A stretch of 16,452 nt of DNA from JBBIII01 sp037446575 (GCA_037446575.1 JBBIII010000055.1:1-16452), one strand, 5' to 3'; shown: positions 1 through 8,384, numbered from the stretch's first letter. Notes: a model not told the origin generated them from the sequence alone. Made by a program: numbers and translations.

Positions 1-1192
1 TCATCTGTTTATATCGTTTTATTTTCCCTTTTATTGTATCAAGAAGCATCTCGCTTGTAAACGGTTTTGTCAGATAATCATCAACTCCAAGACTTTTACC
101 ATATCTTATCATACCTTCGTCAGTCAATCCACTTAAAAATATAAATGGAACTTGTACAAGGTGTTGCAATTGTCTTACTTTCTCGTAAAATGAAAATCCA
201 CCTATGGTTGATGATTCCAAATTTATATCCGAAATAATTAAATCGGGCGAATCATTTTGCAAAGCCATTAGCGCTTGATCAGATGTAAAGAATGTTTTAA
301 CTTCGTAGCCGCCGCTTTCTATTATTTTTTTAAGTATGTTTAGAATATTTTCGTCGTCATCTATAATATACAAAATTTGTTTAGTTTGTGGGACAATCAC
401 ATTGCCTAATAATTTTTCTTCGATTTTAGCATGTATATCTGCTGATATTTGATATTTTTGTTGAAGCTCAGATACTACAACTGTGCGTTCTTTTATACTT
501 ATACCAGAATTTATAACAATTGTTAATGCATGAGTATAAGATTCTTCTTTTGCTTCTATCTCCAATTTATTGTGTTCTTCTACAGATATTTTTAATGTCG
601 TTCTTAAGTCCAGCAATTGAATTTGTTCTTCTGGCGATACAGCTCCATCTGCCCAAGCAAGCAATAAAACTCTTTTATACATATCAGTTGCCTGAGTAGA
701 TGATTTTATCGCCGATGCATCCTGTGTAAATGCGTTTGAGAATGATTTTTGAGATTGTACATTTGCTTGTTGAGGAGAAGCAACGACTCTTTTTTGTTCT
801 GGACTTGTTACCGGAATATTTTTATTTGCGGTATTGGACTCAATTTTTCTCTGACGTGTTTCTTCTAATTTTTTTGCTTGTTCTGCCTCCCTTTTTTGCC
901 TTTCTTCTTCTGCTTTTTTTCTTTCTGCTTCTAATTTTGCTCTTACCTCATCCTCCATTGCTACACGTGTTGAAGCCGCCATATTTTTCTTTGACGCTTC
1001 CTGTTTTAAAAAAGTTAATCTCTCTTCAAAAGCATATATATATGCATTTGAAGGATCAAGAAGACGCGCTTTTTCTAAATGTTCCTTAGCGTCATCTAAT
1101 AGTCCTGCCTTAATGCATTGATCGACGACCTTTAGAATAATATTTGCTTCTGCTCGGACTTCGCTTACATTATTTTGAGTTGTCGGTGCCAC
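1..1192 (-). CDS. TPR-like / coiled-coil / TerB-like / receiver-domain fusion protein (3' end outside window)
   Basis: The reading frame is open to the window edge, so 397 residues are visible and the stop is not. Residues about 10-62 look like a TPR-type helical pair (AKEHLEKARLLDPSNA). Residues 75-118 are a highly charged Glu/Lys/Arg coiled coil, followed by a polar linker to about 165. Residues 168-262 resemble the TerB-like all-helical fold (LLLAWADGAVSPEE, then IS..EH..LE). Residues 272-395 are a CheY-like receiver with acidic pocket D278/D279, phosphoacceptor D322, S354 and K376 in TKPF. The start is GTG at 1192: an in-frame TAA lies just upstream (1199-1201) and no ATG precedes M71. 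No good Shine-Dalgarno site is seen. It follows the hybrid kinase by 46 bp and is probably the last visible operon gene. The receiver is confident, the TerB-like call moderate, and the function unknown. A phosphorylation-controlled scaffold is an inference. Confidence 0.8.
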   Translation of the reverse strand, partial: MAPTTQNNVSEVRAEANIILKVVDQCIKAGLLDDAKEHLEKARLLDPSNAYIYAFEERLTFLKQEASKKNMAASTRVAMEDEVRAKLEAERKKAEEERQKREAEQAKKLEETRQRKIESNTANKNIPVTSPEQKRVVASPQQANVQSQKSFSNAFTQDASAIKSSTQATDMYKRVLLLAWADGAVSPEEQIQLLDLRTTLKISVEEHNKLEIEAKEESYTHALTIVINSGISIKERTVVVSELQQKYQISADIHAKIEEKLLGNVIVPQTKQILYIIDDDENILNILKKIIESGGYEVKTFFTSDQALMALQNDSPDLIISDINLESSTIGGFSFYEKVRQLQHLVQVPFIFLSGLTDEGMIRYGKSLGVDDYLTKPFTSEMLLDTIKGKIKRYKQM

Positions 1193-1238
1193 TTTAATTT
1201 ATCTTTATTACGTTTATATGTTACTTTTCTATATCTGT

Positions 1239-3533
1239 TTATACAACAGTTGAATATAACTTATCATCGATCAAAATATCGTTAATCATCATTACTATAT
1301 CATCAGAACTAAATGGTTTTTGTAAAAATGGAATCTCGTGAATAATATCATGCATTTCAGGCGGTAAATTTTCTATAACGCTTCCGCTCATGCCTACTAT
1401 TTTAACTTTCGGATTAATTCTTCTTAATTCTTGTATTGCCGCCGACCCGTTCATTTTTGGCATTAACATATCTAACAATATCAAATCTACTTCATTTTGC
1501 TTTTCTTCGTAAATTTCAACGGCTTGTATTCCATCATAAGCGCATAATACTTTATAATTTCGTCCTTCTAATGTGGCTTTTAATAAATCTTGAACATTTT
1601 TTTCATCATCCACTATCAGTATTGTTTCGCCATGACCGCTTTGTAATGATTGATTATTTGATACTTGAATCTCTTCTCTTTCATCTTTTGCAGGTATGTA
1701 GACTCTGAATTCAGAGCCCTTTCCTACTTCACTAACAACATCTATAAAACCATAATGACCCTTTACAATATTTAATACAGTTGATAAACCTAATCCCGTG
1801 CCTTTACCCGGAGCTTTTGTAGTAAAGAATGGATCAAATATTCTATCAAATATTTCCGAAGGAATTCCACTACCAGTATCCTTAACACTTATTAACACAT
1901 AAGAGCCGGGGATTGCCCCAAGATGCAGACTTGCCTCCTTTTCATTTAGCTCTATATTTTTTAATTCGATTGAAAGCGTTCCACCATTTGGCATTGCATC
2001 TCTGGCATTAATAGCCAAATTCATAAGAACTTGGTATAGTTGAGTCGCATCGCCAATAACATATTTTATATCTTTTGGACATTGTTTAACAACTTTAATC
2101 ATAGGCGGGAATGTCTCGGTGATAAAATTTAACAATTCTCTCACAAGACTTTTTATCTGTAAAACCATTCTATCGCCTTGAATACCGCGTACGAAAGACA
2201 TTAATTGCCTTACAATCCCCTCGCCCCTTCTAGCGGAGCTCTCAAGGGTTTGCAAAATATCTTGAAGCGATTCATCTTTCATTTTTTCTCGCATATATGG
2301 AACGGCAAGAATTATTGGCGTTAGGACATTGTTTAAATCATGTAAAATGCCGCTTGCAAGCGTTCCAACACTTTCAAGCCGTTGAGCTCGCAATGACTGT
2401 TGTTCAATTATTTTCTTATCAGTTATATCGGTATTTATTGTTAATATAGATTTAGGAGTTCCATTTGTGTTTCTTACTATACTCCAACGGCTTTCTACAA
2501 TTACATATTTTTCATACTTTGTTATTTGATTCAGTTCTCCGAACCAAGAACCTTTTTCTCTAAGAATAGAAAGCGCTTTTTCATAATCAACGCCTTCGGA
2601 TTGTAATAACTGGGAAGCATTATTTGTTAATGCTTCTTCTCTCTTCCATCCATATATTCGTTCTGCGCTGTTATTCCAATAAATTATTCTATCGTTTAAA
2701 TCTCGTACGATAATAGCATCTTGAGCAATGTCTAGAAAGTTTGCTTGTTCTTTAATCTTTTCTTCAGCTCTCTTTCTTTCGCTTACATCCTGCATATAAA
2801 TTGCTAACCCATCCTCAGACGGATATGCCCGTACTTGTAACCAAGAACCTAAAGCGGGATAATACTCTTCAAATTCAGTCGGCTGACGTTGTAACATTGC
2901 TTTTTCCAATTCTTTATATGCCACAGAATCTTCTGATGCGGGGAATTCATCCCACCAATTCTTTCCCCATAAGTCTTCACGTCTTTTATTTACTTTTGAT
3001 AAAAATTCATCCGAGCGCGGATTTAAATACATTACATCCCAAGTACAGTTTACAGAGAAAAATGCGTCTGTAATGCTTTCAAAAATAGACACAATTTGCT
3101 TTTGCGACCTCTCTAATTCTAATTCGAGTTTTTCTTTTTCCGATTCTGTTTTTCTTTTTTCGAGAGCATTTCGAATTGCGCCAGGCAATCGCTTTAAGCT
3201 AGATTTAAGAATATAATCATCTGCGCCTTGCTTGAGGCATTCTACCGCTATTTCTTCGTTCTTTAAACCTGTAACAAGAATAAAAGGCGTATTTATTCTC
3301 TTCTCTCTCACAATTTTTAATGCTTCTAAACCGCTGAATTGCGGCATTGAATAATCGGCTAAAATCACATCCGGTGAATATGCGTCAAGTTCTTTAATAA
3401 ATTTATTTTTTGACGCAACTCTTCGTGATTCATGAACAATATTTGCTTTCTGAATTTCTCTATCTATTAATTCAGCGTCTATTGGTATGTCCTCAAGAAT
3501 CAATACCTTAATGTTTTCCACGTTCTGTGTCAT
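1239..3533 (-). CDS. Hybrid sensor histidine kinase, REC-PAS-PAS-HisKA-HATPase-REC
   Basis: This 764-residue protein has no membrane segment, so it is expected to be cytoplasmic. Domains in order: N-terminal receiver 7-125 (acidic pocket E14/D15, phosphoacceptor D60 in ILADYSMP, K110 followed by Ser instead of the usual Pro); a short coiled coil; PAS about 145-255; PAS about 263-375; dimerisation/phosphoacceptor helix with H398 in GILHDLNN; HATPase about 495-615 with N box (NLAINARDAM), G1 (DTGSGIP), F box (FDPFFTTK) and G2 (GTGLGLS); C-terminal receiver 636-755 with D642/D643, D688 and K739. All catalytic residues for autophosphorylation and transfer appear intact. It starts with ATG 40 bp after cheB without a clear Shine-Dalgarno site. 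Receivers at both ends suggest that one tunes kinase activity while the other relays phosphate. Its place at the end of the che run suggests cross-talk with chemotaxis signalling, which is inferred. The stimulus cannot be read from the sequence. Confidence 0.93.
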   Translation of the reverse strand: MTQNVENIKVLILEDIPIDAELIDREIQKANIVHESRRVASKNKFIKELDAYSPDVILADYSMPQFSGLEALKIVREKRINTPFILVTGLKNEEIAVECLKQGADDYILKSSLKRLPGAIRNALEKRKTESEKEKLELELERSQKQIVSIFESITDAFFSVNCTWDVMYLNPRSDEFLSKVNKRREDLWGKNWWDEFPASEDSVAYKELEKAMLQRQPTEFEEYYPALGSWLQVRAYPSEDGLAIYMQDVSERKRAEEKIKEQANFLDIAQDAIIVRDLNDRIIYWNNSAERIYGWKREEALTNNASQLLQSEGVDYEKALSILREKGSWFGELNQITKYEKYVIVESRWSIVRNTNGTPKSILTINTDITDKKIIEQQSLRAQRLESVGTLASGILHDLNNVLTPIILAVPYMREKMKDESLQDILQTLESSARRGEGIVRQLMSFVRGIQGDRMVLQIKSLVRELLNFITETFPPMIKVVKQCPKDIKYVIGDATQLYQVLMNLAINARDAMPNGGTLSIELKNIELNEKEASLHLGAIPGSYVLISVKDTGSGIPSEIFDRIFDPFFTTKAPGKGTGLGLSTVLNIVKGHYGFIDVVSEVGKGSEFRVYIPAKDEREEIQVSNNQSLQSGHGETILIVDDEKNVQDLLKATLEGRNYKVLCAYDGIQAVEIYEEKQNEVDLILLDMLMPKMNGSAAIQELRRINPKVKIVGMSGSVIENLPPEMHDIIHEIPFLQKPFSSDDIVMMINDILIDDKLYSTVV

Positions 3534-3573
3534 AATAAAATTAATTCTATATTTTTATTGTTCTTCAAAACTT

Positions 3574-4692
3574 TTATTCTGTGTTAACCATTTTATTTAA
3601 AGCCAAAGAAATATTATCTATTGATAAAACTGTATCAACAACCCCCTCGTTTATTGCTGATTGCGGCATCCCGAATACAACACAGCTTTCTTCGTTTTGA
3701 GCAATTGTATATCCTCCTTTAGCTTTAATTTTTTTTAGCCCCTGCACGCCATCGCTACCCATACCAGTCATTATTACTCCAATTAATGGACCGGAAAAAA
3801 CTGACACTGCAGAAGACATCATAAGATTTGCAGAAGGTTTATAGAGAATATCGTATGGTTTATCTGTTATTTCTATTAGAATTTCACTTCCTGACTTTTT
3901 GTAGACCATTTGTTTGCCTCCGGGCGCAACAAGCGCTTTTTGAGGTTCAAATTTTTCTCCATTTTCAGCTTCTTTAACCATTATATTACTTAAGTTATTT
4001 AATCGTTCTGCTAAAGTTCGTGTGAACTGCGGGGGCATATGCTGAACTATCGATACGCCAAGTGGAAATTTTTCAGGTAATTTTGGAATTAAATTACATA
4101 GCGCTTGCGGCCCCCCAGTTGATACTGCAATCATTACACCTTGATAATTGATATGTGGATTATATGTCGGCACTGTTTGTGAATAATTGATGGGCTTTGA
4201 TCTCACACCGCTATATGTTTTCACAAGTCGTTTCATTCTGAATTGTGTTTGTATCGATTTACTGCGTACGATTTGTTTTACTTTATTTATTAATTCATCT
4301 TTTATGTTGACAATATTAGAAGATACTGACGCTAAATCTTTTGAAATAAAATCTACAGCTCCTAAATCGAACGATTTTAGTGTTGCTTCCGCGCTCTCTG
4401 TTGTCAATGAACTGACCATTAATACAGGCAGAGGCATTGATTCCATAATTTTCTTCAGCGCAGTTAATCCGTCCATCCCCGGCATTTCGATATCTAAAGT
4501 AACAATATCGGGTCTATACTCATTAATTTTTTCAATTCCTTCATTCCCATCACGTGCCGTAGCAACTACAATAATTTCCGGATCAGATTCCAACATAAGC
4601 GTTAAAGATTTTCGCATAAATGCTGAATCATCTATAACGATTACTCTAATAAATTCTAATTGTCCAGATTTTATTGTTTGTTCTTTCTTCAT
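3574..4692 (-). CDS. cheB: Chemotaxis protein-glutamate methylesterase CheB
   Basis: CheB removes methyl groups from (and deamidates) glutamate sites on chemoreceptors, with activity raised when CheA phosphorylates its receiver domain. The 372-residue protein has the full two-domain layout. Receiver: residues 14-135, with D21/D22, phosphoacceptor D67 in TLDIEMPGMDG and K118. Linker: about 140-183. Methylesterase domain: 185-370, with the catalytic triad visible as S191 (AVSTGGP), H218 (VQHMP) and D314 (MTGMGSDG). The length is close to the family norm. The conserved receiver Lys is followed by Asp instead of the usual Pro (ISKDL), a mild oddity. Its ATG overlaps the cheA stop in an ATGA arrangement, so the two are probably translationally coupled. 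No substrate receptor is encoded in the window. Confidence 0.97.
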   Translation of the reverse strand: MKKEQTIKSGQLEFIRVIVIDDSAFMRKSLTLMLESDPEIIVVATARDGNEGIEKINEYRPDIVTLDIEMPGMDGLTALKKIMESMPLPVLMVSSLTTESAEATLKSFDLGAVDFISKDLASVSSNIVNIKDELINKVKQIVRSKSIQTQFRMKRLVKTYSGVRSKPINYSQTVPTYNPHINYQGVMIAVSTGGPQALCNLIPKLPEKFPLGVSIVQHMPPQFTRTLAERLNNLSNIMVKEAENGEKFEPQKALVAPGGKQMVYKKSGSEILIEITDKPYDILYKPSANLMMSSAVSVFSGPLIGVIMTGMGSDGVQGLKKIKAKGGYTIAQNEESCVVFGMPQSAINEGVVDTVLSIDNISLALNKMVNTE

Positions 4693-6395
4693 GCAACTTT
4701 TCCGTAATATTTCGCAAAAAGTTCAATGAATTGTCCTACATCAATTACTAATATTACACTGCCATCTCCAAGAATAGTAGAACCAGCTATTCCGACAACA
4801 TCACCTAAATAGCTACCCAATGATTTTATCACAATTTCTTTCTGTCCTTTTAGGGAATCGACTAAAAGACCTATTCTTTTTTCTGCCCAACCTACAATGA
4901 CTACATAGGACACGGGATTTCTATTTGCATCTTTTGTTTTGCCAATAATTTCCGACATTCTTGCGAGCGGAAGAACAGCATCTCTAACACGAATAACCTC
5001 TCTGCCTTGTATAGTATAGATTTCATCACTATTCAAACGCACAATTTCAAGAACCGCGCTTAATGGAACTGCGAATATCTCACTGCCTACTTGCATCAAC
5101 AATCCTTGGATTATTGCGAGCGTCAGAGGAACTTTTAATATTATTATTGTGCCTTTCTCAACTTCAGATTCTATTTGCACAATTCCTTTGAGTTTGCCTA
5201 TATTTGTTTTCACAATATCCATTCCTACACCGCGGCCAGAAACATTGGAAGCGTCTTTCTTTGTGCTAAAGCCCGGAATAAAAATTAAATTGAGAGCTTC
5301 AGCATCGCTAAGTTCAGCAAGCTGAGCCTCTGTAATTAGACCTTTATCTAAAGCTCGTTGTTTTACTTCTGTTGCATTTATCCCTTTTCCATCATCTTCC
5401 ATAGTAATAAGTATATAATTCCCCTCGCGCTCCGCATTAATAATTACTGTTCCATGCGAAGGTTTTCCTAACTTTTCTCTTTCTGCAGGTAACTCAATTC
5501 CGTGGTCAATTGCATTGCGAAGCATATGAATTAATGGATCTTTTAACTCTTCAATAATCGATTTATCTAATTCTGTCTCTTTGCCGTATATTTGAAGGTC
5601 AACTTCTTTTCCCGTTGTTCGCATCACTTCTCTTGCAAGTAACGGCAAGCCGCTAAACACTTTTTCGATTGGAACCATTCTTGTCTTCATAACCGCTGAT
5701 TGCAGTTCAGTGGTTACGAAATCAACTTGATCACTTACTTCAGCAATTTGCTTCGATATTTCATTTTGCTCATTCTTTTCTACGAGCGCGAATGTTGCTT
5801 GTGCAAGTCGATTACGCGCTAAGACTAATTCACCTACAAGATTCATTAAATCATCTAAGCGCTCAACATCTACTCTTATTGTCGAATCTACTGATTGTTG
5901 AACTGTAATTTCAGGCGCACCTGCAATATTGACATTGTTAGCTTTTAAGGGCTGAGAAGGTATTTCCATTGGCGTAATTACATGCTTTTGAGAAATAACC
6001 TGTATTTTTTGCATTATATCATTAAAATCCAACGATTGAAGATTTCGGTTTTCTATTCTATTTAAAAGAATTACAGCCGTTTTATGAATTTCAATTAGTA
6101 AATCAATAATATTTTCATCAGCAATAATTTCGCCTTTGCGAATTTTATTTAATAAATCTTCGCTTGCATGCGTAAGTTCGGTCATTTGGCTAAAACCAAG
6201 AAATGAGGAAGTGCCTTTTAGAGTGTGCATGCCACGGAAAATATTGTTAAGCAGATTCATTTCGTTTGGATTTTTTTCTAATGCTAATAAATCCTGACTT
6301 AAATGATCGACAATTTCCCTTGCTTCAATAAGATAGCTTTCGAATATTTCCTTCATATCTTCTTCGAAACCAGGCGCAGATTTAATTTCATTCAT
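4689..6395 (-). CDS. cheA: Chemotaxis histidine kinase CheA, apparently lacking the P2 domain
   Basis: CheA is the receptor-coupled kinase that phosphorylates CheY and CheB. Domains in this 568-residue protein: P1 phosphotransfer helices about 8-125 with phosphoacceptor H57 (MHTLKGTSS); a short linker about 126-170; P3 dimerisation helices about 171-240 (RLDDLMNLVGELV); P4 kinase about 241-425 with N box (H290..RN..DH, 290-298), G1 (DDGKGI, 334-339), F box (FIPGFST, 372-378) and G2 (GRGVGMDIV, 387-395); and the CheW-like P5 domain about 426-565. The gap between P1 and P3 holds only about 45 residues, rich in Pro and Asn, too little for the usual P2 CheY/CheB-docking domain, which accounts for the short total length. 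The start is ATG with no clear Shine-Dalgarno site, 30 bp after the second cheZ-like gene. Its stop overlaps the cheB start. Confidence 0.97.
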   Translation of the reverse strand: MNEIKSAPGFEEDMKEIFESYLIEAREIVDHLSQDLLALEKNPNEMNLLNNIFRGMHTLKGTSSFLGFSQMTELTHASEDLLNKIRKGEIIADENIIDLLIEIHKTAVILLNRIENRNLQSLDFNDIMQKIQVISQKHVITPMEIPSQPLKANNVNIAGAPEITVQQSVDSTIRVDVERLDDLMNLVGELVLARNRLAQATFALVEKNEQNEISKQIAEVSDQVDFVTTELQSAVMKTRMVPIEKVFSGLPLLAREVMRTTGKEVDLQIYGKETELDKSIIEELKDPLIHMLRNAIDHGIELPAEREKLGKPSHGTVIINAEREGNYILITMEDDGKGINATEVKQRALDKGLITEAQLAELSDAEALNLIFIPGFSTKKDASNVSGRGVGMDIVKTNIGKLKGIVQIESEVEKGTIIILKVPLTLAIIQGLLMQVGSEIFAVPLSAVLEIVRLNSDEIYTIQGREVIRVRDAVLPLARMSEIIGKTKDANRNPVSYVVIVGWAEKRIGLLVDSLKGQKEIVIKSLGSYLGDVVGIAGSTILGDGSVILVIDVGQFIELFAKYYGKVA

Positions 6396-6425
6396 AAAAT
6401 TAAAATATCAAGTTAAAAAGTATAA

Positions 6426-7034
6426 TTATTTCTTTTCGTTTTTTTCTTGCCACTCGGATACTACTTTATCAATTTGGGATTGCTGTTCTATAGTTTTCAT
6501 ATATGCCGCATTGATATCATAATTTTTAGCCGTATCGCCTTCAACACCTACTTGGCGGCGTGCTTCATCTGTTTTCTTTTTTGCTGTTTCAAAATAATTC
6601 AATTCGTTTAATAATTCTTTCCTGACTGATTCTATTAAATGATTTGCTGCTCCAATTTTTTGGGCAGTTATATCTTGTATTTGTAAGGCTACCGTTATGT
6701 TATTTGTATTCTCTTTTAACTCCATAAGTGTTTGCTTTATACCTGTTAGCATTAACAATTGACGTTCGTTATAAGATGCGTTGTCTAATTCTTTTAATCC
6801 ATTTTCAATTATGTGTATTTTTGTGCCCATCAAATCTAACACATCTAATATTTCAACTGTCGCCATTTCGGTTGCCTGGGTTACTGTGCTTAACTGCACG
6901 GAGGCTTTTGGTATTTTACTCGAGCTTTCTTCGATAGCATTTTTAATTCTATCTAATAACGTAATAACTTTTTGAAGAGCAATTATTACGCTTTCATTTT
7001 TTTCGGATTCATCCTGAATAACTTCTTCTTTCAT
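6426..7034 (-). CDS. cheZ: CheZ-like chemotaxis phosphatase, shorter tandem copy
   Basis: CheZ dephosphorylates CheY-P, using an Asp that contacts CheY and a Gln that positions the attacking water. In this 202-residue, almost wholly helical protein the CheZ signature is ALQIQDITAQ, giving the D-x-x-x-Q pair as D121/Q125. An upstream helix with IPKASVQLSTVTQATEMA (41-58) matches the CheZ helix that faces the active site. The C-terminal segment QSQIDKVV (185-192) resembles the amphipathic peptide by which CheZ grips CheY, placed similarly to the QVDDLL segment of the enterobacterial protein; that match is an inference. It shares both core motifs with the gene 35 bp upstream, so the two look like diverged duplicates. 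The ATG is preceded by AAAGG at suitable spacing. The alternative of a CheC/CheX phosphatase is unlikely because their E-x-x-N motif is not seen. Confidence 0.8.
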   Translation of the reverse strand: MKEEVIQDESEKNESVIIALQKVITLLDRIKNAIEESSSKIPKASVQLSTVTQATEMATVEILDVLDLMGTKIHIIENGLKELDNASYNERQLLMLTGIKQTLMELKENTNNITVALQIQDITAQKIGAANHLIESVRKELLNELNYFETAKKKTDEARRQVGVEGDTAKNYDINAAYMKTIEQQSQIDKVVSEWQEKNEKK

Positions 7035-7069
7035 TTTTAACCTTTACTTTCTCTTAACTAATTTATATT

Positions 7070-7807
7070 TCATAATTGACCTGATTTTGCTTTTTGCAAT
7101 AATAATTCGACCATTTTCTTTCTGTCTTCTTCTGCAACAACTTTATCATTCTGGTGAAATGGAAGTATAATAGATATCTCTTCCTTCCCGGAAATATCAA
7201 ATACACTGCTTGTTAATTTGCTAAGTCCTTCTGCAACTGTTTCAATTGCGCCCATGGCAGTGCCAATATGTTGTTGAGTAATATCCTGCACTTGCAACGC
7301 CATCATTATCTCTGTGCAATCCGCTTGGAGCGCTTTTAATAATTTTTCAAGATTGTTCGCATGCGAACTCATTCTCATAGTTTTTAAATATGCTTCCCAA
7401 TGTTCCGAAAGTTTTATGATATCGTCATCGTTGCCCATCTTTTCCAGTAACGATTTAATTACTGTAGCTAATTTTTTTTGTGCGGCTCCTAAGTCAGATG
7501 ACACCATGCCCATTGCAACAGCCGAAATGACATCATCTAATGTAGCCACCATTCTATCTAAAACATTAAGAATGTTAGTAGATGCCTGTTCGGTTGCTTG
7601 CGTAACTCTGCCCAATTGATCGGACGCTTTAGGAATGTTTGTCATTGCCATATCGACGACAGCTTTTAGGTCTTCAATAGCCGGACTAATTTCATTTACA
7701 AAAGCAGCTATATCATCTAAAACTGGAATGGTACGTTGACCATATTCACAAAAGACTTTTAATTCTGTGGCTTTTCGAAGAATGCCATCAAGTTCTTGTT
7801 GGTTCAT
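7070..7807 (-). CDS. cheZ: CheZ-like chemotaxis phosphatase, longer tandem copy
   Basis: This 245-residue helical protein has the CheZ core: IPKASDQLGRVTQATEQA at 58-75 and ALQVQDITQQ with the catalytic pair D175/Q179. These segments are nearly the same as in the 202-residue neighbour, while the rest differs. This copy has about 20 extra residues at the N terminus and about 35 more between the two motifs (residues about 95-150), which would lengthen the helical hairpin. The C-terminal QNDKVVAEEDRKKMVELL (219-236) could form the CheY-binding helix and shares DKVV with the other copy. The start ATG has a good upstream GGAGAGGA element. It lies 42 bp after cheY, an order expected for a phosphatase and its substrate. 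Phosphatase activity on CheY is inferred from motifs only. Confidence 0.82.
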   Translation of the reverse strand: MNQQELDGILRKATELKVFCEYGQRTIPVLDDIAAFVNEISPAIEDLKAVVDMAMTNIPKASDQLGRVTQATEQASTNILNVLDRMVATLDDVISAVAMGMVSSDLGAAQKKLATVIKSLLEKMGNDDDIIKLSEHWEAYLKTMRMSSHANNLEKLLKALQADCTEIMMALQVQDITQQHIGTAMGAIETVAEGLSKLTSSVFDISGKEEISIILPFHQNDKVVAEEDRKKMVELLLQKAKSGQL

Positions 7808-7849
7808 AACTCTATCCTCTCCGGATTGTGAAAAAAATTGCCGGTTTTT

Positions 7850-8242
7850 TTATTGAGTATTTACTTGAACCGTTTTGAGAATTCCTTCGATTTTCTCTTT
7901 CAACTCCTGGGGCGTAAACGGCTTTACTATATAACTATTGACTTTAGCTTGTAATGCTTCTATAACATCGTGTTCTGTTCCACGTGTAGTAATCATTAAT
8001 ATCGGAATATTTGAATAAACCGGATTAGCTCTCACTTCTTTAATAAAATCCAATCCGTTCATTTCTGGCATATTCCAATCTGTTATTACGAAATCGATGT
8101 TATCGGTAGTAAGTTTTTGTAAAGCTTCTTTACCATTGCCAGCTTCTATTGTATCTGGAAAGCCTACAGTTTTTAACGCGTTTTTTATAATACGCCTGAT
8201 TGTTATTGAATCATCCACAATTAGGATATTTATTGATGCCAT
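7850..8242 (-). CDS. cheY: Chemotaxis response regulator CheY
   Basis: A single-domain receiver of 130 residues. The conserved pocket is complete: D10/D11, phosphoacceptor D55 in ITDWNMPEMNG, T85/T86 in MITTRG, and K107 in IVKPFT. Y104 sits three residues before the Lys, matching the switch tyrosine of classical CheY. The Trp after the phosphoacceptor and the overall motif spacing are also as in motility CheY proteins, making this the better candidate for the output regulator that binds a motor or equivalent. The start ATG is preceded by AAAGGA. A 140-bp gap separates it from the preceding receiver gene, so it may have its own promoter. CheA would phosphorylate it and the two CheZ-like proteins downstream would dephosphorylate it. 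Confidence 0.94.
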   Translation of the reverse strand: MASINILIVDDSITIRRIIKNALKTVGFPDTIEAGNGKEALQKLTTDNIDFVITDWNMPEMNGLDFIKEVRANPVYSNIPILMITTRGTEHDVIEALQAKVNSYIVKPFTPQELKEKIEGILKTVQVNTQ

Positions 8243-8304
8243 AATTTTATCCTTTAATAATTAATTATATGAGGTCCCACTTTTAACTCGTCTTTATAAA
8301 ATTG

Positions 8305-8335
8305 CAAATAATAAATTGTATTTAATATCAGCAAA
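8305..8335 (-). promoter_or_regulatory. Weak Bacteroidota-type promoter candidate before cheY
   Basis: On the minus strand TTTG (8335-8332) is followed after 18 bases by TATTATTTG (8313-8305), close to the TTTG / TAnnTTTG pattern of Bacteroidota but with one extra base in the second element. It lies in the 140-bp gap before cheY and would give a leader of roughly 55 bases. A chance match is possible. Confidence 0.22.
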
Positions 8336-8349
8336 GAAACGATTTAACA

Positions 8350-8384
8350 ATAGGATATTTCCTATAAAAATATTAGTAATATTT
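8350..8384 (-). other. Two adjacent inverted repeats after the second CheY-like gene
   Basis: One inverted repeat has 7-base arms (AAATATT / AATATTT, 8368-8374 and 8378-8384) and overlaps the stop codon; on the minus strand its right arm runs into a five-T tract. The next has 6-base arms ATAGGA / TCCTAT around a 4-base loop (8350-8365). In RNA these could form small hairpins that reduce read-through into cheY, or protect the upstream message. Stems are AT-rich and weak, so a full terminator is unlikely. Confidence 0.3.

Noticed and set aside
730..1089. 119-residue plus-strand ORF rich in Leu and Phe
   Set aside because: Its composition is what results from reading the opposite strand of a Lys/Glu-rich coiled coil, which the minus-strand gene encodes there.
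4187..4729. 180-residue plus-strand ORF opposite cheB
   Set aside because: It lies wholly antisense to the conserved receiver and linker coding sequence of cheB and the end of cheA, has no ribosome site and no recognisable domain. It is a shadow of the real genes.
6426..7807. The two helical proteins as CheC/CheX-type phosphatases or methyl-accepting proteins
   Set aside because: No E-x-x-N phosphatase helices and no receptor signalling hairpin are present, while the CheZ D-x-x-x-Q motif and its facing helix are seen in both.
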